This document shows positions 37,455 through 45,896 of a stretch of 45,896 nt of DNA, piece by piece (position 1 is the first letter of the stretch; every line of letters starts with the position of its first letter). Source of the DNA: Acidovorax sp. CF316. GTDB taxonomy: Bacteria; Pseudomonadota; Gammaproteobacteria; Burkholderiales; Burkholderiaceae_C. The notes beneath the pieces are model-generated. The model saw only the letters and a list, made by a program, of their open reading frames with translations, searched no databases and had not been told where the DNA came from. A program made the translations under genes and the position numbers. Where the stretch lies: NCBI RefSeq assembly GCF_000276605.1, contig NZ_AKJX01000090.1, positions 1 through 45,896 on the forward strand, read 5' to 3'.

Positions 37455-37560
37455 CACCCCCTGAGTCGCTTCACGCCTTCCCCCTCTCTCCTGCATTGCT
37501 GCGCAATGCGGGGAGGGGGACGCTCCCAGCGCGGCGGGGCGGCCCTTGCGCGGGAGCACT
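37455..37560 (+). repeat. Hairpin-bearing intergenic element after rlmE, probable family repeat
   Basis: The element begins with CCCCCTGAGTCGCTTC and contains a pyrimidine-rich arm (37479-37492) facing a purine-rich arm (37510-37519) around GCATTGC (37493-37499), loop TGC, GCAATGC (37503-37509), then a GC-rich tail with GGCGGCCCTTGCGCGG. The phrase CCCCCTGAGTCGCTTC followed by GGGCGGCCCTTGC is one I associate with repeated intergenic blocks in Comamonadaceae genomes; this is recall and not a search. It may serve as the rlmE transcript end. The stretch 37561-37727 holds no gene I can support. Confidence 0.4.
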
Positions 37561-37727
37561 GGTTTGGTTTGCGCCAGTTTCGTGGGCCGCCGGCAGTAGG
37601 TAGTTCAGAGTACAAAGGGGCGTGCCGAGGAGGTCAATCGGTCGAAAAGAGCGCCGATTTGTGAAAAACCCCCGTAAATCCCGAGCGGTGCCCATGGCCG
37701 CTAGGGGGAATAGCCATGGCGCCTTGG

Positions 37728-37755
37728 CTTGAAAGACCTAAAATGGGCCACATAT
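37728..37755 (+). promoter_or_regulatory. Heat-shock (sigma-32-like) promoter of ftsH
   Basis: CTTGAAA (37728-37734), a 13-bp spacer, CCACATAT (37748-37755). The E. coli sigma-32 consensus is CTTGAAA, 11-16 bp, CCCCATnT, so the match is 7 of 7 and 6 of 7 defined positions. Start expected at about 37762, giving a leader of about 50 nt. TTGAAA with TATAGG at 18 bp could also act as a weak sigma-70 site. Confidence 0.65.
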
Positions 37756-37810
37756 AGGCCGTGACGGCTTTGTGACCGTCGCCCTTTCTCCCTTGCAACT
37801 GGAGCCCCGC

Positions 37811-39739
37811 TTGAACAATCAGTGGTTTTCAAAAATTGCCGTATGGCTGGTCATTGCCATGGTGCTGTTCACGGTGTTCAAGCAGTTTGACACCCGTGGC
37901 GGCGCCAGCGCAGGACATATCGGGTACTCCGAATTCCTCGAGGAAGTTCGTAACAATCGTATCAAGAGCGCCACCATCCCCGAAGGGCTGAGCGGCGGCG
38001 AGATCGTGGCCGTCACCAACGACGACCGCAAGATCCGTACGAACGCCTCCGTGCTCGACCGTGGCCTCGTGGGCGACCTGATCAGCCACAACGTCAAGTT
38101 CGACGTGAAGCCCCGCGAGGAAGGCTCCCTGCTCATGACCCTGCTGGTCAGCTGGGGCCCCATGCTGCTGCTCATCGGCGTGTGGGTGTACTTCATGCGC
38201 CAGATGCAGGGCGGCGGCAAGGGCGGTGCCTTCAGCTTCGGCAAGAGCAAGGCGCGCATGCTCGACGAGAACAACAACCAAGTCACGTTCGCGGACGTGG
38301 CCGGCTGCGACGAGGCCAAGGAAGAAGTCAAGGAAGTCGTGGACTTCCTCAAGGACCCGCAGAAGTTCCAGAAGCTCGGCGGCCGCATTCCGCGCGGCCT
38401 GCTGCTGGTCGGCCCGCCCGGCACCGGCAAGACCTTGCTGGCCAAGTCCATCGCGGGCGAAGCCAAGGTGCCGTTCTTCAGCATCTCGGGTTCGGACTTC
38501 GTGGAAATGTTCGTCGGCGTGGGCGCGGCCCGTGTGCGCGACATGTTCGACAACGCCAAGAAGAACGCTCCCTGCATCATCTTCATCGATGAAATCGACG
38601 CCGTGGGCCGCCAGCGTGGCGCCGGCCTCGGTGGTGGCAACGACGAGCGTGAACAGACCTTGAACCAGATGCTGGTCGAGATGGACGGTTTCGAGACCAA
38701 CCTGGGCGTGATCGTGGTGGCTGCCACCAACCGCCCCGACATCCTGGACGCCGCCCTGCTGCGCCCCGGCCGTTTTGACCGCCAGGTCTACGTGACGCTG
38801 CCCGACATCCGTGGCCGCGAGCAGATCCTGAACGTGCACATGCGCAAGATCCCGATCGGCCAGGACGTGGCCCCGGGCATCATCGCCCGCGGTACGCCCG
38901 GCATGAGCGGTGCCGACCTGGCCAACCTGTGCAATGAAGCGGCCCTGATGGCTGCGCGCCGCAATGCCCGCACCGTGGAGATGCAGGACTTCGAGAAGGC
39001 CAAGGACAAGATCCTCATGGGCCCCGAGCGCAAGAGCATGGTCATGCCCGAGGAAGAGCGCCGCAACACGGCCTACCACGAAGCCGGCCACGCCCTGATT
39101 GGCAAGCTGCTGCCCAAGTGCGATCCAGTGCACAAGGTCACCATCATCCCGCGTGGCCGTGCCCTGGGCGTGACGATGAGCCTGCCCGAGCAGGACCGCT
39201 ACAGCTACGACCGCGAATACATGCTCAACCAGATCAGCATGCTGTTCGGTGGCCGCATCGCCGAAGAAGTGTTCATGAACCAGATGACCACCGGCGCCAG
39301 CAACGACTTCGAGCGTGCCACGCACATCGCGCGCGACATGGTCACCCGCTACGGCATGACCACGGCCCTGGGCCCCATGGTCTACGCCGAGAACGAGGGC
39401 GAAGTCTTCCTGGGCCGCTCGGTCACCAAGACCACGAACATGAGCGAACAGACCATGGAAAAGGTCGACAGCGAAGTGCGCCGCATCATCGATGAACAGT
39501 ACGATCTGGCGCGCCGCCTGATCGAAGAGAACAGCGACAAGATGCACGCCATGGCCAAGGCCCTGCTCGAATGGGAAACCATCGACATGGAACAGCTCAA
39601 CGACATCATGGCCGGCAAGCCGCCCCGTCCCCCCAAGGACTGGACGCCACGCACACCTTCGTCGGGTGGCGACACCCCGGGCGGCGGCACACCTGCCGTG
39701 GCCACCGAGGCTGCCCCGGCAGCACCGTCGGCCGCCTGA
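37811..39739 (+). CDS. ftsH: ATP-dependent zinc metalloprotease FtsH
   Basis: The 642-aa membrane-bound AAA+ protease degrades misfolded membrane proteins, sigma-32 and LpxC, so it also sets lipopolysaccharide levels. Two membrane helices (residues 8-24 and 108-128) flank a short periplasmic domain. The AAA+ module has Walker A GPPGTGKT (201-208), Walker [10 protein letters not shown], and the second region of homology ending RPGRFDRQV. The zinc protease site is HEAGH (His423, Glu424, His427). Start TTG 37811, not the GTG at 37772, because GGAG (37801-37804) lies 6 bases before it and [11 protein letters not shown] is the usual family start. Length matches E. coli (644). A terminator follows at 39783. 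Confidence 0.98.
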   Translation: MNNQWFSKIAVWLVIAMVLFTVFKQFDTRGGASAGHIGYSEFLEEVRNNRIKSATIPEGLSGGEIVAVTNDDRKIRTNASVLDRGLVGDLISHNVKFDVKPREEGSLLMTLLVSWGPMLLLIGVWVYFMRQMQGGGKGGAFSFGKSKARMLDENNNQVTFADVAGCDEAKEEVKEVVDFLKDPQKFQKLGGRIPRGLLLVGPPGTGKTLLAKSIAGEAKVPFFSISGSDFVEMFVGVGAARVRDMFDNAKKNAPCIIFIDEIDAVGRQRGAGLGGGNDEREQTLNQMLVEMDGFETNLGVIVVAATNRPDILDAALLRPGRFDRQVYVTLPDIRGREQILNVHMRKIPIGQDVAPGIIARGTPGMSGADLANLCNEAALMAARRNARTVEMQDFEKAKDKILMGPERKSMVMPEEERRNTAYHEAGHALIGKLLPKCDPVHKVTIIPRGRALGVTMSLPEQDRYSYDREYMLNQISMLFGGRIAEEVFMNQMTTGASNDFERATHIARDMVTRYGMTTALGPMVYAENEGEVFLGRSVTKTTNMSEQTMEKVDSEVRRIIDEQYDLARRLIEENSDKMHAMAKALLEWETIDMEQLNDIMAGKPPRPPKDWTPRTPSSGGDTPGGGTPAVATEAAPAAPSAA

Positions 39740-39782
39740 CAGGGCCAGGCGAGGCAGGCGAACCAGCGGTTCAACCGCACCA

Positions 39783-39805
39783 ACGGGGCCCAGTGCCCCG
39801 TTTTT
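39783..39805 (+). terminator. Intrinsic terminator after ftsH
   Basis: ACGGGGC (39783-39789) pairs with GCCCCGT (39795-39801), loop CCAGT, then a five-T run. It separates ftsH from folP. No separate folP promoter was recognised in 39806-39909, so partial read-through is possible. Confidence 0.85.
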
Positions 39806-39909
39806 CGTGGCTGGGCCTGGTCTCTGCCCCTTCCTTCGCCCCATCCGCATCCACGTCACTTCACTCCCCTGCCGGTGCGCCCCTGGCGGCGCACCTTCCC
39901 CTTTTTTCC

Positions 39910-40755
39910 ATGTTCTGGCAGACCTCCCGCTTCGCCATCGACCTTGCCCGGCCGCAGGTCATGGGCATCGTCAACGTCACGCCCGATTCCTTCTCGGATG
40001 GCGGGCAGCATGCCAGCACGGCGGCGGCGCTGCGGCATTGCGAACAGCTGGTGAAAGACGGCGCCCACATCCTCGACGTCGGCGGTGAATCCACACGCCC
40101 CGGCAGCCCGGCGGTGCCGCTGGCCGAGGAACTGGCCCGCGTGCTGCCGGTGGTGCAGGGGGCCGTGTCGCTGGGCGTGCCGGTCTCGGTGGACACCTAC
40201 AAGCCCGGGGTGATGCAGGCCGTGCTCGACCTGGGTGCCGACATCGTCAACGACGTGTGGGCGCTGCGCCAGCCCGGCGCGGCGGCCGTGGTGGCCAGCC
40301 ATCCCCTGTGCGGGGTTTGCCTGATGCACATGCACCGCGACCCGCAGACCATGCAGGTGGCGCCCATGGCGGGCGACGTGGTGCGCGAGGTGCTGTCGTT
40401 CCTGGCGCGGGCGGCCGACGGCCTGCAGGCCCTGGGCGTGGCCCGGGAGCGCATAGCGCTGGACCCGGGCATCGGCTTCGGCAAGACGGTGGAACAGAAC
40501 TTTGCCTTGCTGGCACGCCAGCAGGAGCTGGTGGCCACGGGCCATGCCGTGCTGGCCGGCTGGTCGCGCAAGTCGTCCCTGGGGGCGGTGACGGGGCTGG
40601 CCGTGGCCGGGGAGCGCATGCTGCCCAGCGTGGCGGCGGCACTGCTGGCCGTGGTGAACGGTGCGCGCATCGTGCGCGTGCACGACGTTGCCGAGACAGT
40701 GAGCGCCCTGGCCGTATGGCAGGCGATGGAGCAGCAGAAGCAGGCACAGCCATGA
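39910..40755 (+). CDS. folP: Dihydropteroate synthase
   Basis: The sulfonamide target of folate synthesis (281 aa), joining p-aminobenzoate to hydroxymethyl-dihydropterin pyrophosphate. TIM-barrel signatures are in order: [16 protein letters not shown] with the pyrophosphate-binding Asn and the mobile loop; [68 protein letters not shown] with the conserved Lys; and [12 protein letters not shown] at the end. ATG 39910 lies just before the first conserved strand; only a pyrimidine-rich sequence precedes it and no ribosome-binding site is visible. glmM starts 67 bases downstream. Length is as in E. coli (282). Confidence 0.96.
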   Translation: MFWQTSRFAIDLARPQVMGIVNVTPDSFSDGGQHASTAAALRHCEQLVKDGAHILDVGGESTRPGSPAVPLAEELARVLPVVQGAVSLGVPVSVDTYKPGVMQAVLDLGADIVNDVWALRQPGAAAVVASHPLCGVCLMHMHRDPQTMQVAPMAGDVVREVLSFLARAADGLQALGVARERIALDPGIGFGKTVEQNFALLARQQELVATGHAVLAGWSRKSSLGAVTGLAVAGERMLPSVAAALLAVVNGARIVRVHDVAETVSALAVWQAMEQQKQAQP

Positions 40756-40822
40756 AGGCCGTGCGCCGATGGCAGGCGCATGGCAAACCAAAAAAACGAT
40801 AGAACCCGAGGAGATTCCACCC

Positions 40823-42157
40823 ATGACACGCCAGTATTTCGGCACCGACGGCATCCGCGGTACCGTGGGCCAGGCCCCCATCACCCCCGACTTCGTGCTG
40901 CGCCTGGCCCATGCCGTGGGGCGCGTGCTGCGCCGCTCCGAAGAGCGCCCCACCGTCCTGATCGGCAAGGACACGCGCATCTCGGGCTACATGCTCGAAA
41001 GCGCGCTGGAGTCCGGTTTCAACTCCGCCGGGGTGGACGTGGTGCTGCTCGGCCCGCTGCCCACGCCGGGCGTGGCCTACCTCACGCGCGCGCAGCGCGC
41101 CAGCCTGGGCGTGGTGATCAGCGCCAGCCACAACGCCTTCCCCGACAACGGCATCAAGTTCTTCAGCGCCCAGGGCACCAAGCTGCCCGACGCCTGGGAA
41201 CTGGCGGTGGAGGCCGCCCTGGCAGAGGCCCCGGTGTGGGCCGACTCGGCCAGCCTGGGCAAGGCGCGCCGGCTCGACGACGCCGCGGGCCGCTACATCG
41301 AGTTCTGCAAGAGCACCTTTCCGCAGGACCTCACGCTCAAGGGCCTGAAGATCGTGGTGGACGGTGCCCATGGCGCCGCCTACCAGGTGGCACCCAAGGT
41401 GTTCCATGAACTGGGCGCCGAGGTGCTGTCCATCGGCTGCGCGCCCGACGGCCTGAACATCAACCACGAGGTGGGCGCCACCCACCCCGAGGCGCTGGTG
41501 CGCTCGGTGCGCGCCAACCGCGCCGACTACGGCATTGCACTTGATGGCGACGCCGACCGCCTGCAGATGGTGGATGCCTCGGGCCGCCTGTACAACGGCG
41601 ACGAGCTGCTGTACCTGATGGCGGCCGACCGCCTGGGCCGCGGCGAGGAAGTGCCCGGCGTGGTCGGCACCCTTATGACCAACATGGCGGTGGAGGTGGC
41701 GCTGCAGCAGCGCGGCGTGCAGTTCGTGCGCGCCAAGGTGGGAGACCGCTATGTGCTCGAAGAGTTGGCACGCCACGGCTGGACGCTGGGCGGCGAGGGC
41801 TCGGGCCACCTGCTGGCGCTGGACCGGCACACCACGGGCGATGGCCTGGTCAGCGCCCTGCAGGTGCTGCAGGCCTGCGTGCGCAGCGGCAAAAAGCTGC
41901 CCGATCTGCTCAGCGACGTCACCCTGTACCCCCAGGTGCTGCTCAACGTGCGGCTGGCGCCAGGGCAGGACTGGAAATCCAACCAACTGCTGGCCCGCGA
42001 GACAGAGGCCGTGAAGCAGGAGCTGGGCACCACCGGCCGCGTGCTGATCCGTGCCAGCGGCACCGAGCCCCTGCTGCGCGTGATGGTCGAGGCGCGCGAA
42101 GCCCAACTGGCCAGCCGCAGCGCCCAGCGCCTGGCCGATGCCGCGCGTGCCGGTTGA
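40823..42157 (+). CDS. glmM: Phosphoglucosamine mutase
   Basis: GlmM (444 aa) converts glucosamine-6-phosphate to glucosamine-1-phosphate, feeding UDP-GlcNAc for peptidoglycan and for the lipid A pathway encoded earlier in the window. It begins [12 protein letters not shown]. The phosphoserine loop is [13 protein letters not shown] with Ser102, the same position as in E. coli. The magnesium site is LDGDADRLQ. The sugar-binding loop is GGEGSGHLL and the phosphate-binding loop is [15 protein letters not shown] near the C-terminus. GAGGAG lies 8-9 bases before ATG 40823. Length is that of E. coli (445). The start codon of the next, frameshifted gene follows its stop by 4 bases. Confidence 0.98.
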   Translation: MTRQYFGTDGIRGTVGQAPITPDFVLRLAHAVGRVLRRSEERPTVLIGKDTRISGYMLESALESGFNSAGVDVVLLGPLPTPGVAYLTRAQRASLGVVISASHNAFPDNGIKFFSAQGTKLPDAWELAVEAALAEAPVWADSASLGKARRLDDAAGRYIEFCKSTFPQDLTLKGLKIVVDGAHGAAYQVAPKVFHELGAEVLSIGCAPDGLNINHEVGATHPEALVRSVRANRADYGIALDGDADRLQMVDASGRLYNGDELLYLMAADRLGRGEEVPGVVGTLMTNMAVEVALQQRGVQFVRAKVGDRYVLEELARHGWTLGGEGSGHLLALDRHTTGDGLVSALQVLQACVRSGKKLPDLLSDVTLYPQVLLNVRLAPGQDWKSNQLLARETEAVKQELGTTGRVLIRASGTEPLLRVMVEAREAQLASRSAQRLADAARAG

Positions 42158-42161
42158 TGCC

Positions 42162-42675
42162 ATGGCCGACGTAGCGATCGATGTGCGCCGCGTGGACTAT
42201 GCCCATCCCGGCGATGCCCGGGCCCTGGTGCAGTTGCTCGACGGCTATGCCCGGGATCCTGCCGGTGGTGGCCAGCCGCTGGCCGGGCAGGTGCTGCAGG
42301 GCCTGCCCGCTGCACTGCAGCAGCGCCCCCAGGCCTTCAGCGTGATCGCCTGGGCGCAGCAGGGCGTGGACACGGCGCCCGTGCCCCGTGGGTCTCGTCA
42401 ATTGCTTCGAGGGCTTTTCCACCTTTGCCTGCCAGCCCCTGGTCAACGTGCACGACGTGGTGGTGGCCCCGGGCTGGCGCGGCCAGCGCATCGCACAGCG
42501 CATGCTGGCGCTCGTCGAGTCCATGGCGCGTGAGCGCGGGGCCTGCAAGCTCACGCTGGAGGTGCTTTCGGGCAACACCAGCGCCATGGCGCTGTACCTG
42601 CGTGAAGGCTTTGCGCCGTATGCACTCGACCCAGCGATGGGTCAGGCGCAGTTTCTGCAGAAGAAACTGGCCTGA
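42162..42675 (+). pseudogene. GNAT acetyltransferase with an apparent +1 frameshift
   Basis: Two overlapping frames together make one GNAT protein. Frame one from ATG 42162 gives MADVAIDVRRVDYAHPGDAR through RPQAFSVIAWAQQGVDTAPV. After about base 42387 the homology continues one frame over with VGLVNCFEGFSTF, then VHDVVVAPGWRGQRIAQRML (acetyl-CoA loop R/Q-x-x-G-x-G/A), ACKLTLEVLSGNTSAMALYLREGF and a terminal AQFLQKKLA, stop at 42673-42675. The junction is a CCCC run (42384-42387); removing one C restores a 170-aa protein. Substrate unknown. It may be a true pseudogene, a phase-variable run or a sequencing error. It lies directly after glmM and is probably co-transcribed with it. Confidence 0.75.
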
Positions 42676-42680
42676 GCTCC

Positions 42681-42706
42681 ACCGGGCCGGCACGGCCCGG
42701 TCTTTG
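42681..42706 (+). terminator. Probable terminator after the GNAT gene
   Basis: ACCGGGCCG (42681-42689) pairs with CGGCCCGGT (42693-42701), loop GCA, followed by a short T-rich CTTTG. The weak T-run lowers confidence. The stretch 42707-42887 has no gene I can support. Confidence 0.55.
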
Positions 42707-42887
42707 TAAGCAGCTGTTTGCTTGCGGCCACGGCGGCGCGATCCGTGTAGCCTGTGGGCTGCTTCCATCCTCGTAAATCCCGATGCAGGGGCACAGCCGG
42801 TATCGTCCAGAATCTCGCACCCACAAGGTGGCGGCCGGCGGTGCACACAAGGCACCGTGACTGCATTTTCCAAGGAGCACGCCTTTC

Positions 42888-43928
42888 ATGACCCATCTCC
42901 CCCTGCGCGCCGCAGTCGCCCGCCTGCTCCTTGCCGCCGCCTGTGCCGCAGCCCCCTGGTCGGCCCATGCCGGCAAGACGCTGGACGGCATCAAGGCCCG
43001 GGGCCTGGTGGTCTGTGGTGTCAACACGGCGCTGGCCGGCTTTTCGGTCGCCGACACCGGTGGCCGCTGGTCGGGCCTCGATGTGGACATCTGCCGCGCG
43101 GTGGCGGCGGCGGTGCTGGGCGACGGCGAAAAGGTCAAGTTCGTGCCGCTGAGCACCTCGCAGCGTTTCACGGCGCTGCAGTCGGGCGAGATCGACGTGC
43201 TCTCGCGCAACACCACCTTTTCGCTCACCCGCGATGCGTCCATGGGCCTGCACCAGACCGCCGTGACCTACTACGACGGGCAGGGCGTGATGGTGCTCAA
43301 GAAGAGCAACATCAAGAGCATGAAGCAGCTCAAGGGCCAGACGGTGTGCGTGCAGTCGGGCACCACCACCGAGAAGAACCTCGTCGACTATTCCAAGACC
43401 CACGACCTGGGCATCAAGCCCGCCGTGTTCGAGAAGGTCGAGGCCGCCACCGCGGCGTACTTTGCCGGGCGCTGCGTGGGCTACACCACCGACGCCTCGG
43501 GCCTGGCCTCGGTGCGCAACAAGGAGGCCAAGAACCCTGCCGAACATGTCGTGCTGCCCGAGCTGATCTCCAAGGAGCCGCTCGGACCCATGGTGCGCCG
43601 CGGCGACGACGAATGGTTCGCCATCGTCAAGTGGGTGGTCTACGGCCTCATCGAGGCCGAGGAGTACGGCGTGACCCAGGCCTCGGTGGACCGCCAGAAG
43701 ACCGGCAGCACCGACCCCGTGGTGCAGCGCCTGCTGGGCACCACCGAAGACACCGGCAAGCTGCTGGGCCTGGACCGCGACTGGCTGGCCCGCGCGGTCA
43801 AGACCACGGGCAACTACGGCGAGATCTTCGAGCGCAACGTGGGCCCCAAGTCCGCGCTGGGCCTGCAGCGCGGACTGAACAACCTGTGGAACCGGAACGG
43901 GCTGATGTACGCCTTCCCCATCCGCTGA
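42888..43928 (+). CDS. General L-amino acid ABC transporter substrate-binding protein (AapJ/BztA type)
   Basis: A 346-aa periplasmic binding protein (type II fold, SBP_bac_3). The signal peptide (residues 1-28) ends SAHA before GKTLDGIKARG. The mature N-terminus has LVVCGVNTALAGFSV, then GLDVDICRAVAAAVLG, ERFTALQ-like QRFTALQSGEIDVLSRNTTFSLTRD, the hinge segment VMVLKKSNIKSMKQLKGQTVCVQSGTTTEKN, and a C-terminal Trp-Asn-Arg-rich end. This matches AapJ of Rhizobium and BztA of Rhodobacter, which bind many L-amino acids including glutamate, glutamine and aspartate. Its partner permease and ATPase genes are not in this window: downstream lies a convergent CoA-transferase, so it looks like an orphan unless they are elsewhere. 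Confidence 0.92.
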   Translation: MTHLPLRAAVARLLLAAACAAAPWSAHAGKTLDGIKARGLVVCGVNTALAGFSVADTGGRWSGLDVDICRAVAAAVLGDGEKVKFVPLSTSQRFTALQSGEIDVLSRNTTFSLTRDASMGLHQTAVTYYDGQGVMVLKKSNIKSMKQLKGQTVCVQSGTTTEKNLVDYSKTHDLGIKPAVFEKVEAATAAYFAGRCVGYTTDASGLASVRNKEAKNPAEHVVLPELISKEPLGPMVRRGDDEWFAIVKWVVYGLIEAEEYGVTQASVDRQKTGSTDPVVQRLLGTTEDTGKLLGLDRDWLARAVKTTGNYGEIFERNVGPKSALGLQRGLNNLWNRNGLMYAFPIR

Positions 43929-43943
43929 GGATTCGCGGAGCGG

Positions 43944-45074
43944 TCAGCCCTCGAAGCCCGTTCCGGGCGCCAGGGGCGCATGGCGGTAGCTGGCCGGCGT
44001 GCGGCTGAGCTTCACCGGCGCCCCGATGCCGCGGTAGCCGCCCGGCAGGTCCACCACCATCTGCCGGTGCGCGGTGTGCGGGTGCGCCAGCGCCGCATCG
44101 ACGGACAGCACCGGCGCGGCGGGCACGCCTGCGGCCATCAGCGTGTCCACCAGCGCACTGCCGTCGAAATCCTTCATCGCGTCTTCCAGCACGGCCTTCA
44201 GCGCCACGCGGTTCACCGAACGGTCGCCGGCCCGGGCATAGCGGGGGTCGTCCGCCAGCGCCGGCACACCGATGCAGCGGCACAGGCTGGCGAACTGGCG
44301 GTCGTTGCCCACGGCGACGAACAGCGGCTGCGTTCGGGTGGCCAGGGTGTCGTAAGGGTAGATGTTGGGGTGCGCATTGCCTGTGCGCCGGGGCGTGTTG
44401 CCGTCCAGGAACCAGTTGGCCGCATGCGGGTGCAGCAGCGACAGGCCGCTGTCGTACAGTGCGGCTTCGACGAACTGCCCGCGGCCACTGCGCTGCCGCT
44501 CCTGCAGCGCCAGCAGCACGCCGATGACGGCGTTCAGGCCGGTCACCATGTCCACCACGGGCAGGCCCACGCGCAGCGGTCCTCCTTGCGCTTCGCCATT
44601 GATGCTCATGATGCCCGCCAGGGCCTGCACCGCCGCGTCGTAGCCGGGCAGGGCGCCGAGCGGACCATCGGACCCGAAGCCCGTGACGCGGCACCACACC
44701 AGGCGCGGGAAACGCTCTGACAGCGTTTCGTAGCCGATGCCCCAGCGCTCCATCGTGCCGGACTTGAAGTTCTCGATCAGCACATCGGCCTCGGCCACCA
44801 GCGCCAGCAGCGCCTCGCGGCCCTCGGGGCTGCCCAGGTCCAGGTGCATGCTGCGCTTGTTGCGGTTGAGCCCGTGGTAGTACGAGGCGACGCCGTCCTT
44901 GAAGGGCGGGCCCCAGGTCCGGGTGTCATCGCCCTGCGGGGGCTCCACCTTGAGCACGTCGGCGCCATGGTCGCCCAGGATCTGGCCGCAGTAGGGGCCG
45001 CCGAGGATGCGCGAGATGTCCAGCACGCGCACGCCGGCCAGCGCGCCGCGGGGAAGGGAATCGGAGGGAGTCAT
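43944..45074 (-). CDS. CaiB/BaiF family III CoA-transferase
   Basis: A 376-aa class III CoA-transferase that moves CoA between carboxylic acids through an aspartyl intermediate. Family marks: LAGVRVLDISRILGGPYCGQILGDHGADVLKVEPP at the N-terminus, YYHGLNRNKRSMHLDL, ADVLIENFKSGTMERWGIGYE, PGYDAAVQALAG, and Asp175 in LPVVDMVTGLNA, at the position of the catalytic Asp169 of formyl-CoA transferase. The C-terminal part has GVPAAPVLSVDAAL and the HPHTAHRQM segment. Length is slightly below 400, normal for the subgroup. Substrate unknown. Its neighbour on the same strand, 7 bases upstream, is a Bug-type binding protein, a frequent pairing in Burkholderiales that suggests uptake and activation of an organic acid (inference). 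Confidence 0.92.
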   Translation of the reverse strand: MTPSDSLPRGALAGVRVLDISRILGGPYCGQILGDHGADVLKVEPPQGDDTRTWGPPFKDGVASYYHGLNRNKRSMHLDLGSPEGREALLALVAEADVLIENFKSGTMERWGIGYETLSERFPRLVWCRVTGFGSDGPLGALPGYDAAVQALAGIMSINGEAQGGPLRVGLPVVDMVTGLNAVIGVLLALQERQRSGRGQFVEAALYDSGLSLLHPHAANWFLDGNTPRRTGNAHPNIYPYDTLATRTQPLFVAVGNDRQFASLCRCIGVPALADDPRYARAGDRSVNRVALKAVLEDAMKDFDGSALVDTLMAAGVPAAPVLSVDAALAHPHTAHRQMVVDLPGGYRGIGAPVKLSRTPASYRHAPLAPGTGFEG

Positions 45075-45081
45075 GGGGGCC

Positions 45082-45896
45082 TCAGTCGAGTTGTGCGCCG
45101 GACTGCTTGACGACGCCGGCCCATATGGCCATTTGCGCCTCGATGAACCGGCCCAGTTGCTCGGGCCTGGATGAGGGGGCGGGCTCCAGGCCCTGGGAGG
45201 CGAGCAGTTGCTTGACCTTGGCGGTGTTCAGCACCTCGATGAAGGCCTTGTTGAGCTTGGCGATGCGCTCGGGCGGCGTGCCCGCAGGCGCCACGATGCC
45301 GAAGAAGACACTCACGTCGTAGCCCGGGACGCCCTGCTCGGCGACGGTCGGCACCTCGGGCAGTGCCTGTGAGCGTTCTGCCGTGGTGACCCCCAGGGCC
45401 CGCAGCTTGCCGCTCTTGACGTAGGGCTGCGCGGTGAGCACGTCGGTGAAGCTCATGGTCACCTGCCCGCCGAGCAGGTCGGTCAGCGCCGGGCCCGTGC
45501 CCTTGTAGGGGATGTGCTGCAGGTCCACGCCGGCCGAGGCATTGAACAGCACGCCCGCCAGGTGCGACGAGGCCCCGTTGCCCGACGAGGCATAGCTCAG
45601 TTTGCCCGGCGAGGCCTTGGCGTAGGCGATCAGCTCCTTCACGGTCCTGGCGGGCACCGCGGGGTTCACCACCAGGATGTTGGGCAGGTGGCCGACCTGG
45701 ATCACCGGGGCAAAGCTCTTCACCGGGTCGTAGCCGATCTTGCGGTAGAGGCTGGCGTTGATGGCCAGCGGGCCCGAGGTGCCGAACAGCAGGGTCTGGC
45801 CATCGGCCGCCGCGCGTGCCACGTACTCCGCGCCGATGTTGCCACCCGCTCCGGCGCGGTTTTCCACCACCATCGGCTGGGCCAGCCCGGCCTCGC
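45082..45896 (-). CDS. Bug/TctC-family tripartite tricarboxylate transporter binding protein, 5' end cut by window
   Basis: The frame remains open to the window edge; the N-terminus with signal peptide is missing. Family features: PMVVENRAGAGGNIGAEYVARAAADGQTLLFGT at the start of the visible part, ASLYRKIGYDPVKSFAPV, LSYASSGNGASSHLAGVLF, IPYKGTGPALTDLLGGQV, LRALGVTTAERS, LPEVPTVAEQGVPGYDV and the C-terminal FIEAQMAIWAGVVKQSGAQ. These are hallmark Bug motifs (Bordetella uptake gene family), which bind small carboxylates or related solutes in the periplasm. Most members are orphans without adjacent TctA/TctB, as here. It is 7 bases upstream of the CoA-transferase, in the same operon. Confidence 0.93.
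   Translation of the reverse strand, partial: EAGLAQPMVVENRAGAGGNIGAEYVARAAADGQTLLFGTSGPLAINASLYRKIGYDPVKSFAPVIQVGHLPNILVVNPAVPARTVKELIAYAKASPGKLSYASSGNGASSHLAGVLFNASAGVDLQHIPYKGTGPALTDLLGGQVTMSFTDVLTAQPYVKSGKLRALGVTTAERSQALPEVPTVAEQGVPGYDVSVFFGIVAPAGTPPERIAKLNKAFIEVLNTAKVKQLLASQGLEPAPSSRPEQLGRFIEAQMAIWAGVVKQSGAQLD

Noticed and set aside
37829-39859. Minus-strand open frame of 676 codons
   Set aside because: Antisense shadow of ftsH; no motif seen.
43944-45896. CaiB-type CoA-transferase plus Bug-type protein as a novel pathway
   Set aside because: This pairing is common in Burkholderiales, the substrate cannot be inferred, and the window ends inside the operon.

Overview
The window is GC-rich chromosomal DNA from a betaproteobacterium. 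The gene order and protein style fit the Comamonadaceae (Acidovorax-like). Evidence is the block rpsB-tsf-pyrH-frr-uppS-cdsA-dxr-rseP-bamA-skp-lpxD-fabZ-lpxA-lpxB-rnhB in the beta-type order uppS-cdsA-dxr, the rlmE-ftsH-folP-glmM block, and several DadA, CaiB and Bug-type proteins common in that family. Genus assignment is inference. I see no insertion sequence, prophage, CRISPR array, plasmid origin or toxin-antitoxin pair.

Layout. 1-1400: the C-terminal end of a DUF349-like protein with an Arg/Gly-rich stretch, then two identical tRNA-Leu(CAG) genes on the minus strand, each with its own promoter and terminator. 1418-10883: RNase R, a lipase-like hydrolase divergent from an AraC regulator, the bifunctional NAD(P)HX repair enzyme, an internally duplicated methylglyoxal synthase, a DadA-like oxidoreductase and an amidase. 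10889-26261: a long plus-strand run covering translation (S2, EF-Ts, ribosome recycling), UMP kinase, undecaprenyl-PP, CDP-diacylglycerol and isoprenoid synthesis, outer-membrane assembly (RseP, BamA, Skp) and lipid A synthesis (LpxD, FabZ, LpxA, LpxB), then RNase HII and a SpoU methyltransferase. This ends at a 105-nt imperfect palindrome facing a secreted protein of unknown function. 27360-32549: carA, a small unknown gene, carB and a strong terminator. 32604-37453: an AraC regulator, an esterase-like hydrolase, greA, a DUF4149 membrane protein, a glycosyltransferase-like protein, and yhbY divergent from rlmE. 37454-42157: ftsH behind a heat-shock-like promoter, folP and glmM. 42162-45896: a frameshifted GNAT gene, an orphan amino-acid binding protein, a CaiB-type CoA-transferase and a Bug-type binding protein cut by the window end.

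Most of the window is conserved housekeeping DNA and I do not see a clear new multi-gene system. The more unusual signals lie between genes and in gene architecture: a structured rpsB leader behind an extended -10 promoter; a terminator hairpin at the predicted 5' end of the greA transcript; a tRNA promoter whose -10 covers the rnr start codon; the long palindrome at 26273-26377; intercistronic hairpins before frr and bamA; a near-leaderless arrangement at yhbY; a tandem methylglyoxal synthase with one degenerate copy; and an unknown gene inserted between carA and carB. All promoter and RNA-structure calls were made by eye and were not computed.
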